NCBI RefSeq assembly: GCF_002368395.1
Contig: NZ_AP018254.1
Location: 5,456,001-5,520,000, forward strand
Length of the DNA stretch: 64,000 bases
Source of the DNA: Calothrix sp. NIES-3974
GTDB lineage: Bacteria > Cyanobacteriota > Cyanobacteriia > Cyanobacteriales > Nostocaceae
Reading direction: 5' to 3'
Both the position numbers and the translations under genes were made by a program. Positions within the stretch are counted from its first letter, which is position 1, and each line of letters opens with the position of its first letter. The notes under the pieces were generated by a model, which worked only from the letters and a program-made list of their open reading frames with translations, did not search any database and had not been told where the DNA came from. Below are positions 46,141 to 55,751 of this stretch, piece by piece.

Positions 46141-46938
46141 ATGACAGGAATACTTCCCAAACACAAACCACAAATTAACTTTCTGCAAATCTTTGCCCTA
46201 ATTACCCTGGGTCTAAATATATTCACCCTGCTCATCATTCTGTATCAAGGACTGATAATTCGCAATATCACCAACCAAAAACCACCGACATTTATTGAAC
46301 TCATTAACGGTCAACCAGGGACATCAAATCATCAATTACAGCGAAACCCGGAAGCAATTCGTCAATTTGTGAGTACCACCATGACCGCAGTATTTAACTG
46401 GACAGGAAATTTACCACCCCAAACCATTGAAGATGTCACAAATCCCCAACCAGATTCCGGAATTACAGTAAAAACACCCCAAGGATATAATAAAAAAATA
46501 GCGACAAGCAGTTGGGTTGCAAGCTTTGGTTTAAGTGAAGATTTTCGTCAGGGTTTTTTAGCACAAATAGCGGATATGACACCTGCGGAAATTTTTAGTC
46601 GCGGTTCCCATCAAGGGGTTACTGCACAATTAGTAATTCAACGTGTTTATCCTCCCGAAAACATTGCACCGGGAAATTGGCGCGTGGGAATGGTTGCGAA
46701 TATTGTTCAACAAAGAAGTGATAAGCAGAAAATTCTTACCCCTTTTAATAAAGATTTTTTAGTGCGTGCAGTGGATAGTTTTGAACATCCTTTAGCAACA
46801 GAAATTACACCCTTACAACAAGCCATATATAAACTGCGATCGCAGAAGTTAGAAATCTACGAAATTACAAATTTATGTTTAAATGATGTCTCAAATCGCT
46901 GTCAAGGTTTACTCAATAATCATCAATTTACAAATTAA
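46141..46938 (+). CDS. VirB8/TraE-like protein, copy A (candidate)
   Basis: A 265-residue bitopic protein: a short cytoplasmic start, one membrane helix (FALITLGLNIFTLLIILYQG) and a soluble periplasmic domain of about 220 residues, the layout of VirB8-type scaffold proteins. RNPEAIRQFVSTTMTAVFNW is shared almost residue by residue with the next gene. It lies in the expected position, after the VirB6-like and before the VirB10-like gene. The second gene is a shorter relative, so the two arose by duplication and may form a heteromeric complex. Confidence 0.55.
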   Translation: MTGILPKHKPQINFLQIFALITLGLNIFTLLIILYQGLIIRNITNQKPPTFIELINGQPGTSNHQLQRNPEAIRQFVSTTMTAVFNWTGNLPPQTIEDVTNPQPDSGITVKTPQGYNKKIATSSWVASFGLSEDFRQGFLAQIADMTPAEIFSRGSHQGVTAQLVIQRVYPPENIAPGNWRVGMVANIVQQRSDKQKILTPFNKDFLVRAVDSFEHPLATEITPLQQAIYKLRSQKLEIYEITNLCLNDVSNRCQGLLNNHQFTN

Positions 46939-46975
46939 TGAGCACCTTATTTAAATCACCCCTATATCCCTGACT

Positions 46976-47641
46976 ATGCGTCTAATTCACCAACCACAAA
47001 CATCTAAATCAAATATCCTTCCCCTATTTACGGTATTGATATTTGGCGTTAATTTACTAGCATTAACATTATTAATTTTTAATGCTTCCATGTTAAATCG
47101 AATTACCAGTAGATTACCTCAAGTATTAGGACAACTTGCTGACGGAAGGGGAATTACCCTTGCACCCCAACCCCATAGTCAAAGACATCCGGAAAGTATT
47201 CGTCGCTTTGTTGGTGAAACTTTAACCTTAATGTTTACCTGGTCAAAAAACCATCCTCCACAAACAGTCTTGAATTTTAGTTTGGGATTATTAGCACAGA
47301 ATTTACACAATCGACTCCTGTCAGAAATTAGTCCCGAAGGTAGGGGTGATAATATCGAAAGTGTTTTTCTCATTCAAAGTATTTCTCAACCCCAGGAAAT
47401 GAAGACGGGTGTATGGCAATTAACTGTAAAGGGGAGAAGAATTATTTTTTTAAATCAAGATAAAAATGGCGAAAGTCAAAATTGGCAAAAAAATGTCATA
47501 GTTGAAGTTGTGGAGAGTTCACCCATTCCATTAACTAAACCTGTAAATTCTTTACACCAAGCCGTCCATGAGTTGAGTAAAATGCAATTGAGCATTGTGA
47601 ATATTTGTGAGGTTGGAGATAAAAATTGTATGCTAAATTAA
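46976..47641 (+). CDS. VirB8/TraE-like protein, copy B (candidate)
   Basis: A 221-residue relative of the preceding protein, with the same single membrane helix (LPLFTVLIFGVNLLALTLLI) and the shared segment RHPESIRRFVGETLTLMFTW. It lacks about 45 residues present in copy A (the part after the segment NLPPQT). It starts 37 bp after copy A, so the two are co-transcribed. Three Cys-containing residues at the end (NICEVGDKNCML) are matched in copy A (NLCLNDVSNRCQG), suggesting a conserved disulfide. Confidence 0.55.
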   Translation: MRLIHQPQTSKSNILPLFTVLIFGVNLLALTLLIFNASMLNRITSRLPQVLGQLADGRGITLAPQPHSQRHPESIRRFVGETLTLMFTWSKNHPPQTVLNFSLGLLAQNLHNRLLSEISPEGRGDNIESVFLIQSISQPQEMKTGVWQLTVKGRRIIFLNQDKNGESQNWQKNVIVEVVESSPIPLTKPVNSLHQAVHELSKMQLSIVNICEVGDKNCMLN

Positions 47642-48395
47642 GTAAAAAAACAAAGCCTGTATTTCAAGCTAATTCCTTAAAATTAAAGGGAGTAGGAAGT
47701 CGTGATAATAAAATAGAAGGAAAATCAATCTGTCAATCAAGGTTTATAAATTACTCGCTATCAATCCAGGATATTTGGAGAAAAAATCATAGGGATAGTC
47801 CGTAGAAGGAACATCAATCCGTTACTAAAGGCTTACAACTTACTCGTGAGAAATCCAGGTGTCCCATATGTCACAAAAATTCTGATTTTTGGTTTTTATA
47901 AAGCTCCTATAGCGCTGAATTTAACGATTAAAGTCCTGACTACGAATTTAGAATAATATGCTAGTACCACGCGGCGTAAATACGCCTACCTTTTCCCTCG
48001 TACCCATGCTCCGAGTAGATGCGGAATCTACGAAGCTCCTACCTCGTGAATGAAGGCAGTATAGCCCTCGCTGACTGAGTGACCACGCAGAGTATAGTCA
48101 CTAGATAAAAGTTGTGACTAACTTAATACTAGGTTTATTTCCGCCAACCTGTACTAGTTACGTAAGTCTTGTTTAAATCACTTGGTGAGAAGTTAGGTAT
48201 TTGAGATTTTTGAGAGAAGTTTCTAAAATAATCTCGTCCAAAACCCGATGAGTCAGATAAGTTTTTAAAAATACCTTTATAACTAACACTATGGAAACAG
48301 TAATCTTAATGAAATAAAATTCACTGACGACACAATGATTTTGCCAAAAATACCCTGACCTCAAACCGATAATCACAAGATAAAACCCAAAGATT
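47642..48395. repeat. Repeat-filled gap between the VirB8-like and VirB10-like genes
   Basis: This 754-bp gap stands where VirB9 is normally found. It contains a decayed MITE-like copy (about 47655-47770), a better one at 47791-47859 (ACATCAATCCGTTACTAAAG through ACTCGTGAGAAATCCAGG), a region like an insertion-sequence end (47962-48080) and the repeat at 48081-48169 shared with 4491-4557. The minus-strand frame 48173-48547 overlaps the next gene and is not supported. Confidence 0.6.
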
Positions 48396-50018
48396 ATGAA
48401 TAATTTATCCACATCCCCCAACCCTTCCCAGACCAATTTAGAATCTGAATATACCCCCGAAGATTGGCAAAAACACCTCGCTAATTTAGTCGGTTTTGAA
48501 GATGACTTAGATGATGTTAATGATAACTTAGAAATAACAAGCCACAATCACAGTCATCTGGTTCCCCTGAATTCTACCCCCGACGAAGATGTCAATAACT
48601 CCCCCAAATCATCCAAATCCCTAGCAGCAAATCCCCTAGCAAAAATTGCTGTTGTCGGTGGAGGAACTCTGATTGCAGTGATGATAATGGGTATATTTCT
48701 GTCCCAAATTATGGGAGGTGGTGATAACAAATCCTCCCTCCCCAATCCCTTAACTACACCAATTCCAGAACCACAAATTACTCCCCTCAATCCCCAAGCA
48801 GAAATAGAGGTTTTAAAAACCAAATTAGCCTTATCTGAACAAGCAAAAGCTGTAAAATCAGCCCAAATGCAACTCAGAACCTTGCAATCTCCACCCCAAC
48901 CTGCAACCACAAATAATATCAACAATAACCAAAATAATAGACCGACCTCCACCCCCACAACCACCCAACCCCAAACACCTCCACGGGTAATTGTCCAACG
49001 GGTTCCCACACCAACACAAACTGTCTACGTACCCAGAATCGTCACCGTTGAAAAGGAAAGAATTGTCCAGGTTCCTCAACAAGTCCCTACCCAACCACGA
49101 ATATCACCCCCCCAATCGCAAATTACCAGCATCTCCCCCACACCAACATCAACACCAACACCGACATCGACACCGACACCTATTATCGCTAACACACCAA
49201 TAGCGAATATACCTAGACCAACGACCCCAAATGCTAACAGAATTTTAAACCCCGAGGACGACCTGGATACAACCTCCCCAGAAACCCCACCCACTCCAGT
49301 TCAAGATAATTTTGCCAATAATAATACTCCCAGAACCCCTTCCCCACTTCAAACTGCTTCCAATACTCGTAGAAGCGTTGCTATTGGTACCAGTGCTAGA
49401 GGAGTTTTGGCGATCGCGCTTTTCGGTGAATCCCAAAAATCTCCGACAGCAAGAGGTAATAATGACCACACCTTCGTAATTCGTCTCACGGAACCTTTGA
49501 AAAACGGGGATGGCAGTATCGCTTTACCAACAAATACCGAATTACTTGCCCAAATTAGTAATATTACGGATGGAGGGATGGTACAGTTGCAAGGGAAATC
49601 GGTAATTATCAACCAAAATAATGAAAGTCGGATGATTAACTTACCAGAAGGTGCAATCCGGGTAAGCGCACCCCAAGGGAAACCATTAATTGCAGAACAG
49701 TATCCTAAACGGGGGAGAGCGATCGCGGGAATGGATGCAGGATTATTTGTACTGGGAGGAATCGGTAAAATTGCTGAGTTATCCAACCGTACCGATTCCC
49801 AAATTATTACCACCGCAGGGGGAAATATTGTGAGTCAGAACAATCCCCGCACTAATATTTTGACAGGAGCTTTAGAAGGAGGGATGAATGCCATTGTACC
49901 CCAAATCACCGCCCGCAATCAACAAGCGATCGCGGAAATGAGTAGACGTGGTAATATTTGGTTTATGCCTGCGGGTACAAGGGTGGAAGTTTTTGTGAAT
50001 CAACAATTACAGTTTTGA
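48396..50018 (+). CDS. VirB10/TrbI-like protein
   Basis: A 540-residue protein with the VirB10/TrbI architecture: an acidic cytoplasmic N-terminus (residues 1-80), one membrane helix (IAVVGGGTLIAVMIMGIFLS, about 83-106), a coiled coil (about 125-155), a Pro/Thr-rich region spanning the periplasm (about 160-340, many TPTPTSTPT runs) and a C-terminal TrbI domain (about 345-540, GVLAIALFGESQK, FVIRLTEPLKNGDGSIALPT, GMDAGLFVLGG). In T4SS it connects the two membranes and senses ATPase state. Along with the VirB4-like ATPase it is the clearest component of this cluster, though no VirB9 partner is adjacent. Confidence 0.75.
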   Translation: MNNLSTSPNPSQTNLESEYTPEDWQKHLANLVGFEDDLDDVNDNLEITSHNHSHLVPLNSTPDEDVNNSPKSSKSLAANPLAKIAVVGGGTLIAVMIMGIFLSQIMGGGDNKSSLPNPLTTPIPEPQITPLNPQAEIEVLKTKLALSEQAKAVKSAQMQLRTLQSPPQPATTNNINNNQNNRPTSTPTTTQPQTPPRVIVQRVPTPTQTVYVPRIVTVEKERIVQVPQQVPTQPRISPPQSQITSISPTPTSTPTPTSTPTPIIANTPIANIPRPTTPNANRILNPEDDLDTTSPETPPTPVQDNFANNNTPRTPSPLQTASNTRRSVAIGTSARGVLAIALFGESQKSPTARGNNDHTFVIRLTEPLKNGDGSIALPTNTELLAQISNITDGGMVQLQGKSVIINQNNESRMINLPEGAIRVSAPQGKPLIAEQYPKRGRAIAGMDAGLFVLGGIGKIAELSNRTDSQIITTAGGNIVSQNNPRTNILTGALEGGMNAIVPQITARNQQAIAEMSRRGNIWFMPAGTRVEVFVNQQLQF

Positions 50019-50264
50019 ATTAGTTGGGGAATAGCCATCATGTAGGGAAAGTCCTTTCGTAAATCCTCCATATCCTTCCGATTCCCGACTCCCTATTTTC
50101 CAACGATTCAATCCCCATATCCCAATACAGTTCAGTTAGACTTAAAAGCCTGATTATTGGGTAGGTTGGGTGAAGAGGTAGAAAGAACCTCGTGGAATGC
50201 GTCCCTACGCGGAGCATAGGGACGAGATCAGGGTTGGGGTGAGGTTCATCGAACTCACGTAATT

Positions 50265-51269
50265 TTAGGCAATTAACTCTTGAAACTCTTGAAAAAATTT
50301 CTGTAAATCACTATTTTGTTTCAACAAATTAGCCAATTGTCCCAGTTGTCCTTTTTTACGCATAACTTGAAATAAATCGGTAGCAAATAATTGCACCCAT
50401 TCCGGGGATGCAACCTTACTTAACCACAGGAAAACATTTTGAGCTTGGGTAATATTTTCGATTCTGACACTCAAACCAATTGTGGTTGCATACCTAGCAC
50501 TGGGTTCTTTGGGAAAGGGAATATTTTCTCCTTCTCCAGCCAAAATTGGGGTGAGATTTGGTAAATTTTCATACAATTCGAGAAAGGTTCTAAATTCAGC
50601 AGCAGCTCCCTTTCCAACTGCTGGTGAAATGTCTAACCCTGCTGTATGGAGTTTGCTGGCCATTTCCCAGGTACGGGGAGTCGGGAAAGCTACCTGTTGG
50701 GTATTGCTGTCTTGAGCGTGTAGTAAGCTGGTGCGGAAAGAGAGAAAAGCGATGATTTCTTCATGGAGATTTGCCGCGAGGGCATAGGCTTTAAAGCTGT
50801 CAAAATCGGCACTTACTTCTAAATGTAAAAAGCGATTGGCAAGGGGGGAAGGCATATCAAAAACGGCGGCTCGGTCTTCTTTGCGGTTTCCAGCTGCCCA
50901 AATAAACCAGTTAGGCGGTACTGTATAACTACCTACACGACGGTCTAAAATTAACTGTTGGGCTACACCTTGCATCGCGGGTGGAGACATATTCAATTCA
51001 TCCAGAAATAAAATACCCTGACCATGATGAGGTAAGAATTCGGGAGGAAACCATTTAGAGATACCTGCTTCCGCAACGGGTAAACCGCGTAAATCGGTTG
51101 GTGCAAGTTGGGAAAGACGAATATCAATAAATTCCAGTTGATTGTCATTTGCAACTTGCTGAACAATGCTGGATTTACCAATTCCGGGAGCGCCCCAAAT
51201 CATTATACTCAGGTAAAGACGATTCTGAATAATTTGGTTGAGATAGGCTTTGAGTTCAGATGGTGTCAT
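50265..51269 (-). CDS. MoxR-type AAA ATPase
   Basis: A 334-residue AAA+ ATPase of the MoxR group. Walker A is IWGAPGIGKSSIVQQVA, Walker B ILFLDELNMSP and sensor 1 FIWAAGNRK. Such proteins usually work with a von Willebrand factor A partner to mature or assemble metal-containing or multi-subunit complexes; no VWA gene lies here. It ends 246 bp from the end of the VirB10-like gene (convergent) and lies 71 bp downstream of the LRV-repeat gene, so it and the LRV protein are probably one transcript. Whether they serve the T4SS-like machine is unknown. Confidence 0.8.
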   Translation of the reverse strand: MTPSELKAYLNQIIQNRLYLSIMIWGAPGIGKSSIVQQVANDNQLEFIDIRLSQLAPTDLRGLPVAEAGISKWFPPEFLPHHGQGILFLDELNMSPPAMQGVAQQLILDRRVGSYTVPPNWFIWAAGNRKEDRAAVFDMPSPLANRFLHLEVSADFDSFKAYALAANLHEEIIAFLSFRTSLLHAQDSNTQQVAFPTPRTWEMASKLHTAGLDISPAVGKGAAAEFRTFLELYENLPNLTPILAGEGENIPFPKEPSARYATTIGLSVRIENITQAQNVFLWLSKVASPEWVQLFATDLFQVMRKKGQLGQLANLLKQNSDLQKFFQEFQELIA

Positions 51270-51340
51270 GGTTGTAATTAGTAATTAATGGTGAATAGAA
51301 AAGGTGAAAATTAGATGGTTTATTTGGTGATTTAGACTAC

Positions 51341-53128
51341 TTATTCACTACGATTTTGCAGATTATGCAAAGCAGCTTGACTGACTTTGATATCGTGATC
51401 TTTGGCTAATTCTTCCAAAGTCGCTGAGTGGGTATGGGGATTTTGAGCAGCATAAAGTCGGTCAGAAACGTTGTAACTTCTGGCTAATTGATTGAGAATT
51501 TGGGTGCGGATGACGGGAGATGTATTCAAATGACGCACTACTAACCATTCATATCCTCCTAAACGAGCAAGATGAGCTAAAGCTTGAGCAGGTGTGTTGG
51601 GATGACGAGCAACCAAAGAAACGCAATACCAATCCAACACCAACAGATTTAAAGCTGCTGGAGGAGCGTGAGGATTTTTGGCGATCGCTTGACGAATTTC
51701 TGGTTCTGGGTCTTGAGCTAGGTCGGTGAGAACTTTGGGGTCGGTGTTATGGTTTTTCGCAACTTCGCAACGAACCAGATAGGAAGGATCTTTGGCTAAA
51801 TTAGCCAAAATATCTGGGGGTAAATTGGGGTTTTGTGCAATCCAGGGACGAAGTTGGGGGTGTTTTTCCGCCCAGTTCCTCAGTATATCTACGGGGGTGT
51901 GGGGGTGTTTAGCGACAAACTTATGGACGGAAAGACGGGTATCAAAAGCTAAACGTTGGAGAATACGCTCAAGGGTGCTATTGTCCGTGTGATGATGACG
52001 AGCAATGAGAATTAGTAGGTCATGATCATGGGTTTGTGCGAGTTGGTCTAGGAGGTGGGAAGGGGTTACAGGATTTTGCGCGATCGCATTTTTGATTTTG
52101 GTAGATGCATCGATCAGAATTTGTTCCAGAACGGGGATGGGTACCTTGGGGTTTTGAGCGAGAAAATCATGTAAAGCTTGCTCATTAACAGCTTGTTCCA
52201 GAATGGGGGTGGGGGTATTGGGATGAGCTGCAACTATTTGTCTGATATGCAGTTCCGGGTGGGTAGATAGTTCGGTGAGTAAAGTGGCAGAAATACTGTG
52301 ATTTTGGGGGAGGATATTCATTGCATAGATGCGATAATCCATTGCTAAAGCCACAAACAGGGGTTTAGGTAGATTTTCTCGCATCGCGATCGCCCGTTTA
52401 ATTTTGAATTCACCACTAGCTAATAATTGGGACAGGACTGCAATGGGTGTATGGGGATGCTTTGCAACGGAAACGTGTAATTCAAGACAAACATTCCAAT
52501 TTTTATCGGTAGAATCAGCAAGTATCGTCAAGACCGATGGGGGTGTATTATCTTGTTTGGCTAGGTGTAATTTAACTGGTATCGGACTATCTTTGGCCAA
52601 AACTTCTAGTATTTCCAGGGTGACATCTCCCCTTTGGGAAATACAAATGCCAATCCGTACATCATCATGACTACGGGGAATAATTTGGTGTAAAATTTCA
52701 ATACTAGTTTGGGGATGACGGGCTACAAAATAAACAATTTCGGAATTGGGATGCACTGCTGCACCTGTTAATAACCAACTGGGGACTTCTTTTAAAGTCA
52801 GTAGTTTACGTAATGTCCAATAGGATATATCAAGAGGTAATTGGGGGTTTTCTAGTAATAGTAAATCAAGAATTGGATTCGCAATAAATTCTTGCGGAAA
52901 TTCCCCCGCTAACTCAAAGAGAATATCCTTGGGTGTATTGGGATTTTTGACTAAATTTTCACGAATTTTTATATTATTAATAAATGATAATTCTCTGAGT
53001 AATTCTGGTGTCGCACTGGGATTTTTGGCAACAATGATAGCCAGTTCAATACTTTCATGGGCAAGTTGACTTAAAATCTCCGTCGGAGTATTTTCATCTT
53101 CAGCTTGTTCGTGGGGAAGTTGCGACAT
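51341..53128 (-). CDS. LRV (variant leucine-rich) repeat protein
   Basis: A 595-residue protein made nearly wholly of about two dozen repeats of roughly 24 residues of the pattern HPxTPxxxLxxLAxxxxxxVRxxVAxN, e.g. HPHTPVDILRNWAEKHPQL and NPHAPPAALNLLV. This is the leucine-rich variant (LRV) type, an alpha/3-10 helical superhelix for protein binding. The Cys cluster that holds an iron-sulfur centre in the founding LRV protein is not seen. It begins MSQLPHEQAEDENTPTEILS. The MoxR gene follows by 71 bp, so it may be a scaffold or substrate of that ATPase. Confidence 0.8.
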   Translation of the reverse strand: MSQLPHEQAEDENTPTEILSQLAHESIELAIIVAKNPSATPELLRELSFINNIKIRENLVKNPNTPKDILFELAGEFPQEFIANPILDLLLLENPQLPLDISYWTLRKLLTLKEVPSWLLTGAAVHPNSEIVYFVARHPQTSIEILHQIIPRSHDDVRIGICISQRGDVTLEILEVLAKDSPIPVKLHLAKQDNTPPSVLTILADSTDKNWNVCLELHVSVAKHPHTPIAVLSQLLASGEFKIKRAIAMRENLPKPLFVALAMDYRIYAMNILPQNHSISATLLTELSTHPELHIRQIVAAHPNTPTPILEQAVNEQALHDFLAQNPKVPIPVLEQILIDASTKIKNAIAQNPVTPSHLLDQLAQTHDHDLLILIARHHHTDNSTLERILQRLAFDTRLSVHKFVAKHPHTPVDILRNWAEKHPQLRPWIAQNPNLPPDILANLAKDPSYLVRCEVAKNHNTDPKVLTDLAQDPEPEIRQAIAKNPHAPPAALNLLVLDWYCVSLVARHPNTPAQALAHLARLGGYEWLVVRHLNTSPVIRTQILNQLARSYNVSDRLYAAQNPHTHSATLEELAKDHDIKVSQAALHNLQNRSE

Positions 53129-53295
53129 AGGTAATTGCTTAATCCGTATTTTCGATATGGTTTATACATATAGGTATAAACCGCTAATTAAGATAATATA
53201 ATTTTAAAAAATATCAAATAAATATTGACCGAAAGAATAATCGTGGGGATACAAATTAAATAAAAATTTTGACTAATGTTGAATGTATTACAAAA

Positions 53296-53389
53296 CCCAC
53301 ATTTCTCACAAATCCCTCACACTTTCAGAATGTATTAAGATAATCAACCTGTAACTCCATACTTACAACTTACTTGTAAAAAATACAGG
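53296..53389. repeat. MITE-like repeat
   Basis: Starts ACCCACATTTCTCACAAATC and ends ACTTGTAAAAAATACAGG, the same family as 13169-13270. It lies in the 748-bp gap 53129-53876, which otherwise shows no gene. Confidence 0.55.
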
Positions 53390-53524
53390 CAAAGAGTATT
53401 TCCATCAGAAAAGTAAAAATACTAAATCCTGTAAAATCATCAACGGAATTTCTATCCCCTAATATTCAGTCAGGAATTAAGGAAAGCTACGCTACAAAAA
53501 CTTATATAAAAGGGAACAAAGAAT

Positions 53525-53619
53525 ACCCAGATTTCTCACAAACTTGTAAAACTTTTAGGGATTAGGGGGAAAATCAACCCATTACTCAGCCCTCATTGCT
53601 TCCTCGTAATAAATACAGG
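53525..53619. repeat. MITE-like repeat
   Basis: Starts ACCCAGATTTCTCACAAACT and ends CTCGTAATAAATACAGG. It is a second copy 229 bp from the one at 53296-53389, in the same orientation. Confidence 0.55.
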
Positions 53620-53876
53620 AATGGGGAACTTTTAACAGAGGTATCCTGAATTATTTTTACAATCAAATATAAGTCCTCATATTTATTGGTGAAGCTAGTT
53701 ACCGATGAAAATGAAAACGTTTACACACAACTAAACAAGCAGTGTCAGCTTCAGCACAAAGTATCTAGATACTTCATTTCTGACTTGTAAAGTCAGTCGG
53801 GAATGGGAAAAATCAACTTTGTACATGATAACTTCCCATTTCCTATTTATCAGCGAGATAATCAACAGTATTACAA

Positions 53877-54728
53877 TTAAATTTTTCTGGCAATCACAAA
53901 ATTTAATAGTGCATTACACCAAGCTTGATTTGCCGATGTTTCTATCCCTTGAATTGCTTCTATATACTTGGATTTACACTCTTGAATTTTCACTTCCGAT
54001 AGGAAATTCACTTGATAACCAAAAGCATTTTGACTATTGATTTGCCACATTCCTTCTGCATATTCAAGAGTGGGAGTAAAATACCAACCAAAATCTTCAC
54101 AAATAATTTTAATATCCTGAAATCCAGACTGATATACATGAGCGTAGCACTTTTGGGGGGAACCCAGTAATTCATTGGGATTGGGTATTTCTACTCCGTA
54201 ACTAGCAGCTACCTCCCGAAAAATTATGGATGGGGGAAAAGCCTTTTCTTCCCATGCATTAAATGCTAAAGTTCCACCCGGTTTTAACAAACGATGACAT
54301 TGCCGCAAAAATTTCGGTATATCTGCTAAATAAGCAACGGCTAGTGAACAAAAAACCATGTCAAAACTATTTTCCGTCCAATAATTTTGCTGTTGCTCTT
54401 CGCTAATTTCCTCCACATCAGCCTCAATAAATTCCACATTTGTTAAACCTAATTTAAACAACTTTTCCCTCGCGGTCTGCAACATTCCCACAGACATATC
54501 CACACCAATCACACGACCCTGCGCACCCACAATTTTTGCTGCGGCGATCGTCACATTACCCGTACCAGTAGCCATATCTAAAATTGACTGTCCTGGTTGA
54601 AGATTTACTAACTCTACTAATCGCTGACCAACTGATACGTGAAAACGACCATTATCGTAGTTTGTGCGGGAATTAAAGTCTTTGATAATTTGTTGTTTAT
54701 AAGTTGTGGTATTTACACTTGTTGGCAT
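53877..54728 (-). CDS. Class I SAM-dependent methyltransferase
   Basis: A 283-residue methyltransferase with the UbiE/COQ5-like fold. LDMATGTGNVTIAAAKIVG is SAM motif I, GVDMSVGMLQTARE motif II, DMVFCSLAVAYLADIPKFLR and LLKPGGTLAFNAWEEKAF the later motifs. The C-terminal 100 residues (EIPNPNELLGSPQKCYAHVY) vary between paralogues and would set the substrate, which I cannot identify. It is monocistronic. The insertion sequence begins 62 bp upstream of the start codon and may affect the promoter. Confidence 0.85.
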   Translation of the reverse strand: MPTSVNTTTYKQQIIKDFNSRTNYDNGRFHVSVGQRLVELVNLQPGQSILDMATGTGNVTIAAAKIVGAQGRVIGVDMSVGMLQTAREKLFKLGLTNVEFIEADVEEISEEQQQNYWTENSFDMVFCSLAVAYLADIPKFLRQCHRLLKPGGTLAFNAWEEKAFPPSIIFREVAASYGVEIPNPNELLGSPQKCYAHVYQSGFQDIKIICEDFGWYFTPTLEYAEGMWQINSQNAFGYQVNFLSEVKIQECKSKYIEAIQGIETSANQAWCNALLNFVIARKI

Positions 54729-54804
54729 ATAAAATGATTGCTCCCTGAATACAGTAAATTATTTGCCGATCAATTGCTGTGAGAATATACAGCAGATTCG
54801 AGGT

Positions 54805-55467
54805 TTATGAGGTACAGTAGCAACAATTAGTAAACCAATTTTTTAGATGCTTTGGATCAACTAATGTCAGTGCAATTTTAATTAAACCATCAACTACAGA
54901 TGCACTTTTAGGAGAAAACTGTTTTAAGAACGCTTTTAATTGTGACCACCAATGTTCAATTGGATTAAATTCAGGGGAATAAGGAGATAGATAAAGAACA
55001 CTTGCTCCTACAGATTCAATCAAAGGCTTAATCTCTTCGACTTTATGTGCTGGCAGATTATCCATTACAACGACTGCACCAACCCATAATTGTGGAAGTA
55101 AAAAATGCTCTACAAAAACTTTATAAGCTTCTCCATTCATTGAGCCATTTAAAGTCATCACAGCTAAGACTTTTTTGAAGCTAATTCCTCCAATTACACT
55201 TATTTTTGCACCTCGGTAATATGGTTTAAAATCATAAGCTCTACTCCCGCGATCGCTTCGAGCATGAGTTCTAGTCAAACCAAGCAAAACACCCATTTCG
55301 TCTATAAACACAAGGTTTTCTGGGTCTATGTGTTTTACTTTCTCCCAATATTCTAATCTCAGTTTTTGGACTCTTTCTGTTTTCGCTTGGCTGCTACGTA
55401 AAGTCTTTTTTTTCGAGTTAATTCTTGTTTTTGCAATGCACAACACATCACACTTGCACACACCCAA
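54805..55467 (-). CDS. IS630 transposase, catalytic frame (copy 2)
   Basis: Encodes the same 220-residue frame as copy 1 at 8914-9576, with the same DDE residues (VFIDEMG, VVMDNLPAHK, PIEHWW). It would be made by -1 frameshifting from the frame at 55359-55751. Confidence 0.9.
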   Translation of the reverse strand: MGVCKCDVLCIAKTRINSKKKTLRSSQAKTERVQKLRLEYWEKVKHIDPENLVFIDEMGVLLGLTRTHARSDRGSRAYDFKPYYRGAKISVIGGISFKKVLAVMTLNGSMNGEAYKVFVEHFLLPQLWVGAVVVMDNLPAHKVEEIKPLIESVGASVLYLSPYSPEFNPIEHWWSQLKAFLKQFSPKSASVVDGLIKIALTLVDPKHLKNWFTNCCYCTS

Positions 55468-55751
55468 ATGTTATATTTTTCTCCAAAATACTCGCAATAT
55501 TCCAATAAAGTTAAATCCGGGTAACTTTGAACCATTTCTGCTAATTCGCTACCGTAATCATCTAGCTTACCCTTCATTGCTCCACCTTGCTTTTTGGGTT
55601 CTAGATGCCCTTCCAATCTTTTTTGCCTGATTAGCTTCTGCACATAGCTTTTTGCTATACCAAACTGCACAGCTACTCCTCGAATTGATGTATCACCCTT
55701 TTCGTAAGCACTTACTATTTTTTCTCGTAAATCGATTGAGTAGGGTTTCAT
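55359..55751 (-). CDS. IS630 transposase, DNA-binding frame (copy 2)
   Basis: Encodes the same 130-residue helix-turn-helix frame as copy 1 at 8630-9022. The slippery run of eight A is present as eight T on this strand near 55406-55413. Confidence 0.9.
   Translation of the reverse strand: MKPYSIDLREKIVSAYEKGDTSIRGVAVQFGIAKSYVQKLIRQKRLEGHLEPKKQGGAMKGKLDDYGSELAEMVQSYPDLTLLEYCEYFGEKYNIWVCASVMCCALQKQELTRKKRLYVAAKRKQKESKN

Noticed and set aside
48173-48547. Minus-strand frame of 124 codons before the VirB10-like gene
   Set aside because: Overlaps the true gene start and reads through repeat DNA.
40031-50018. Complete integrative and conjugative element
   Set aside because: No integrase, relaxase, coupling protein, tRNA or att-like direct repeats found around it.
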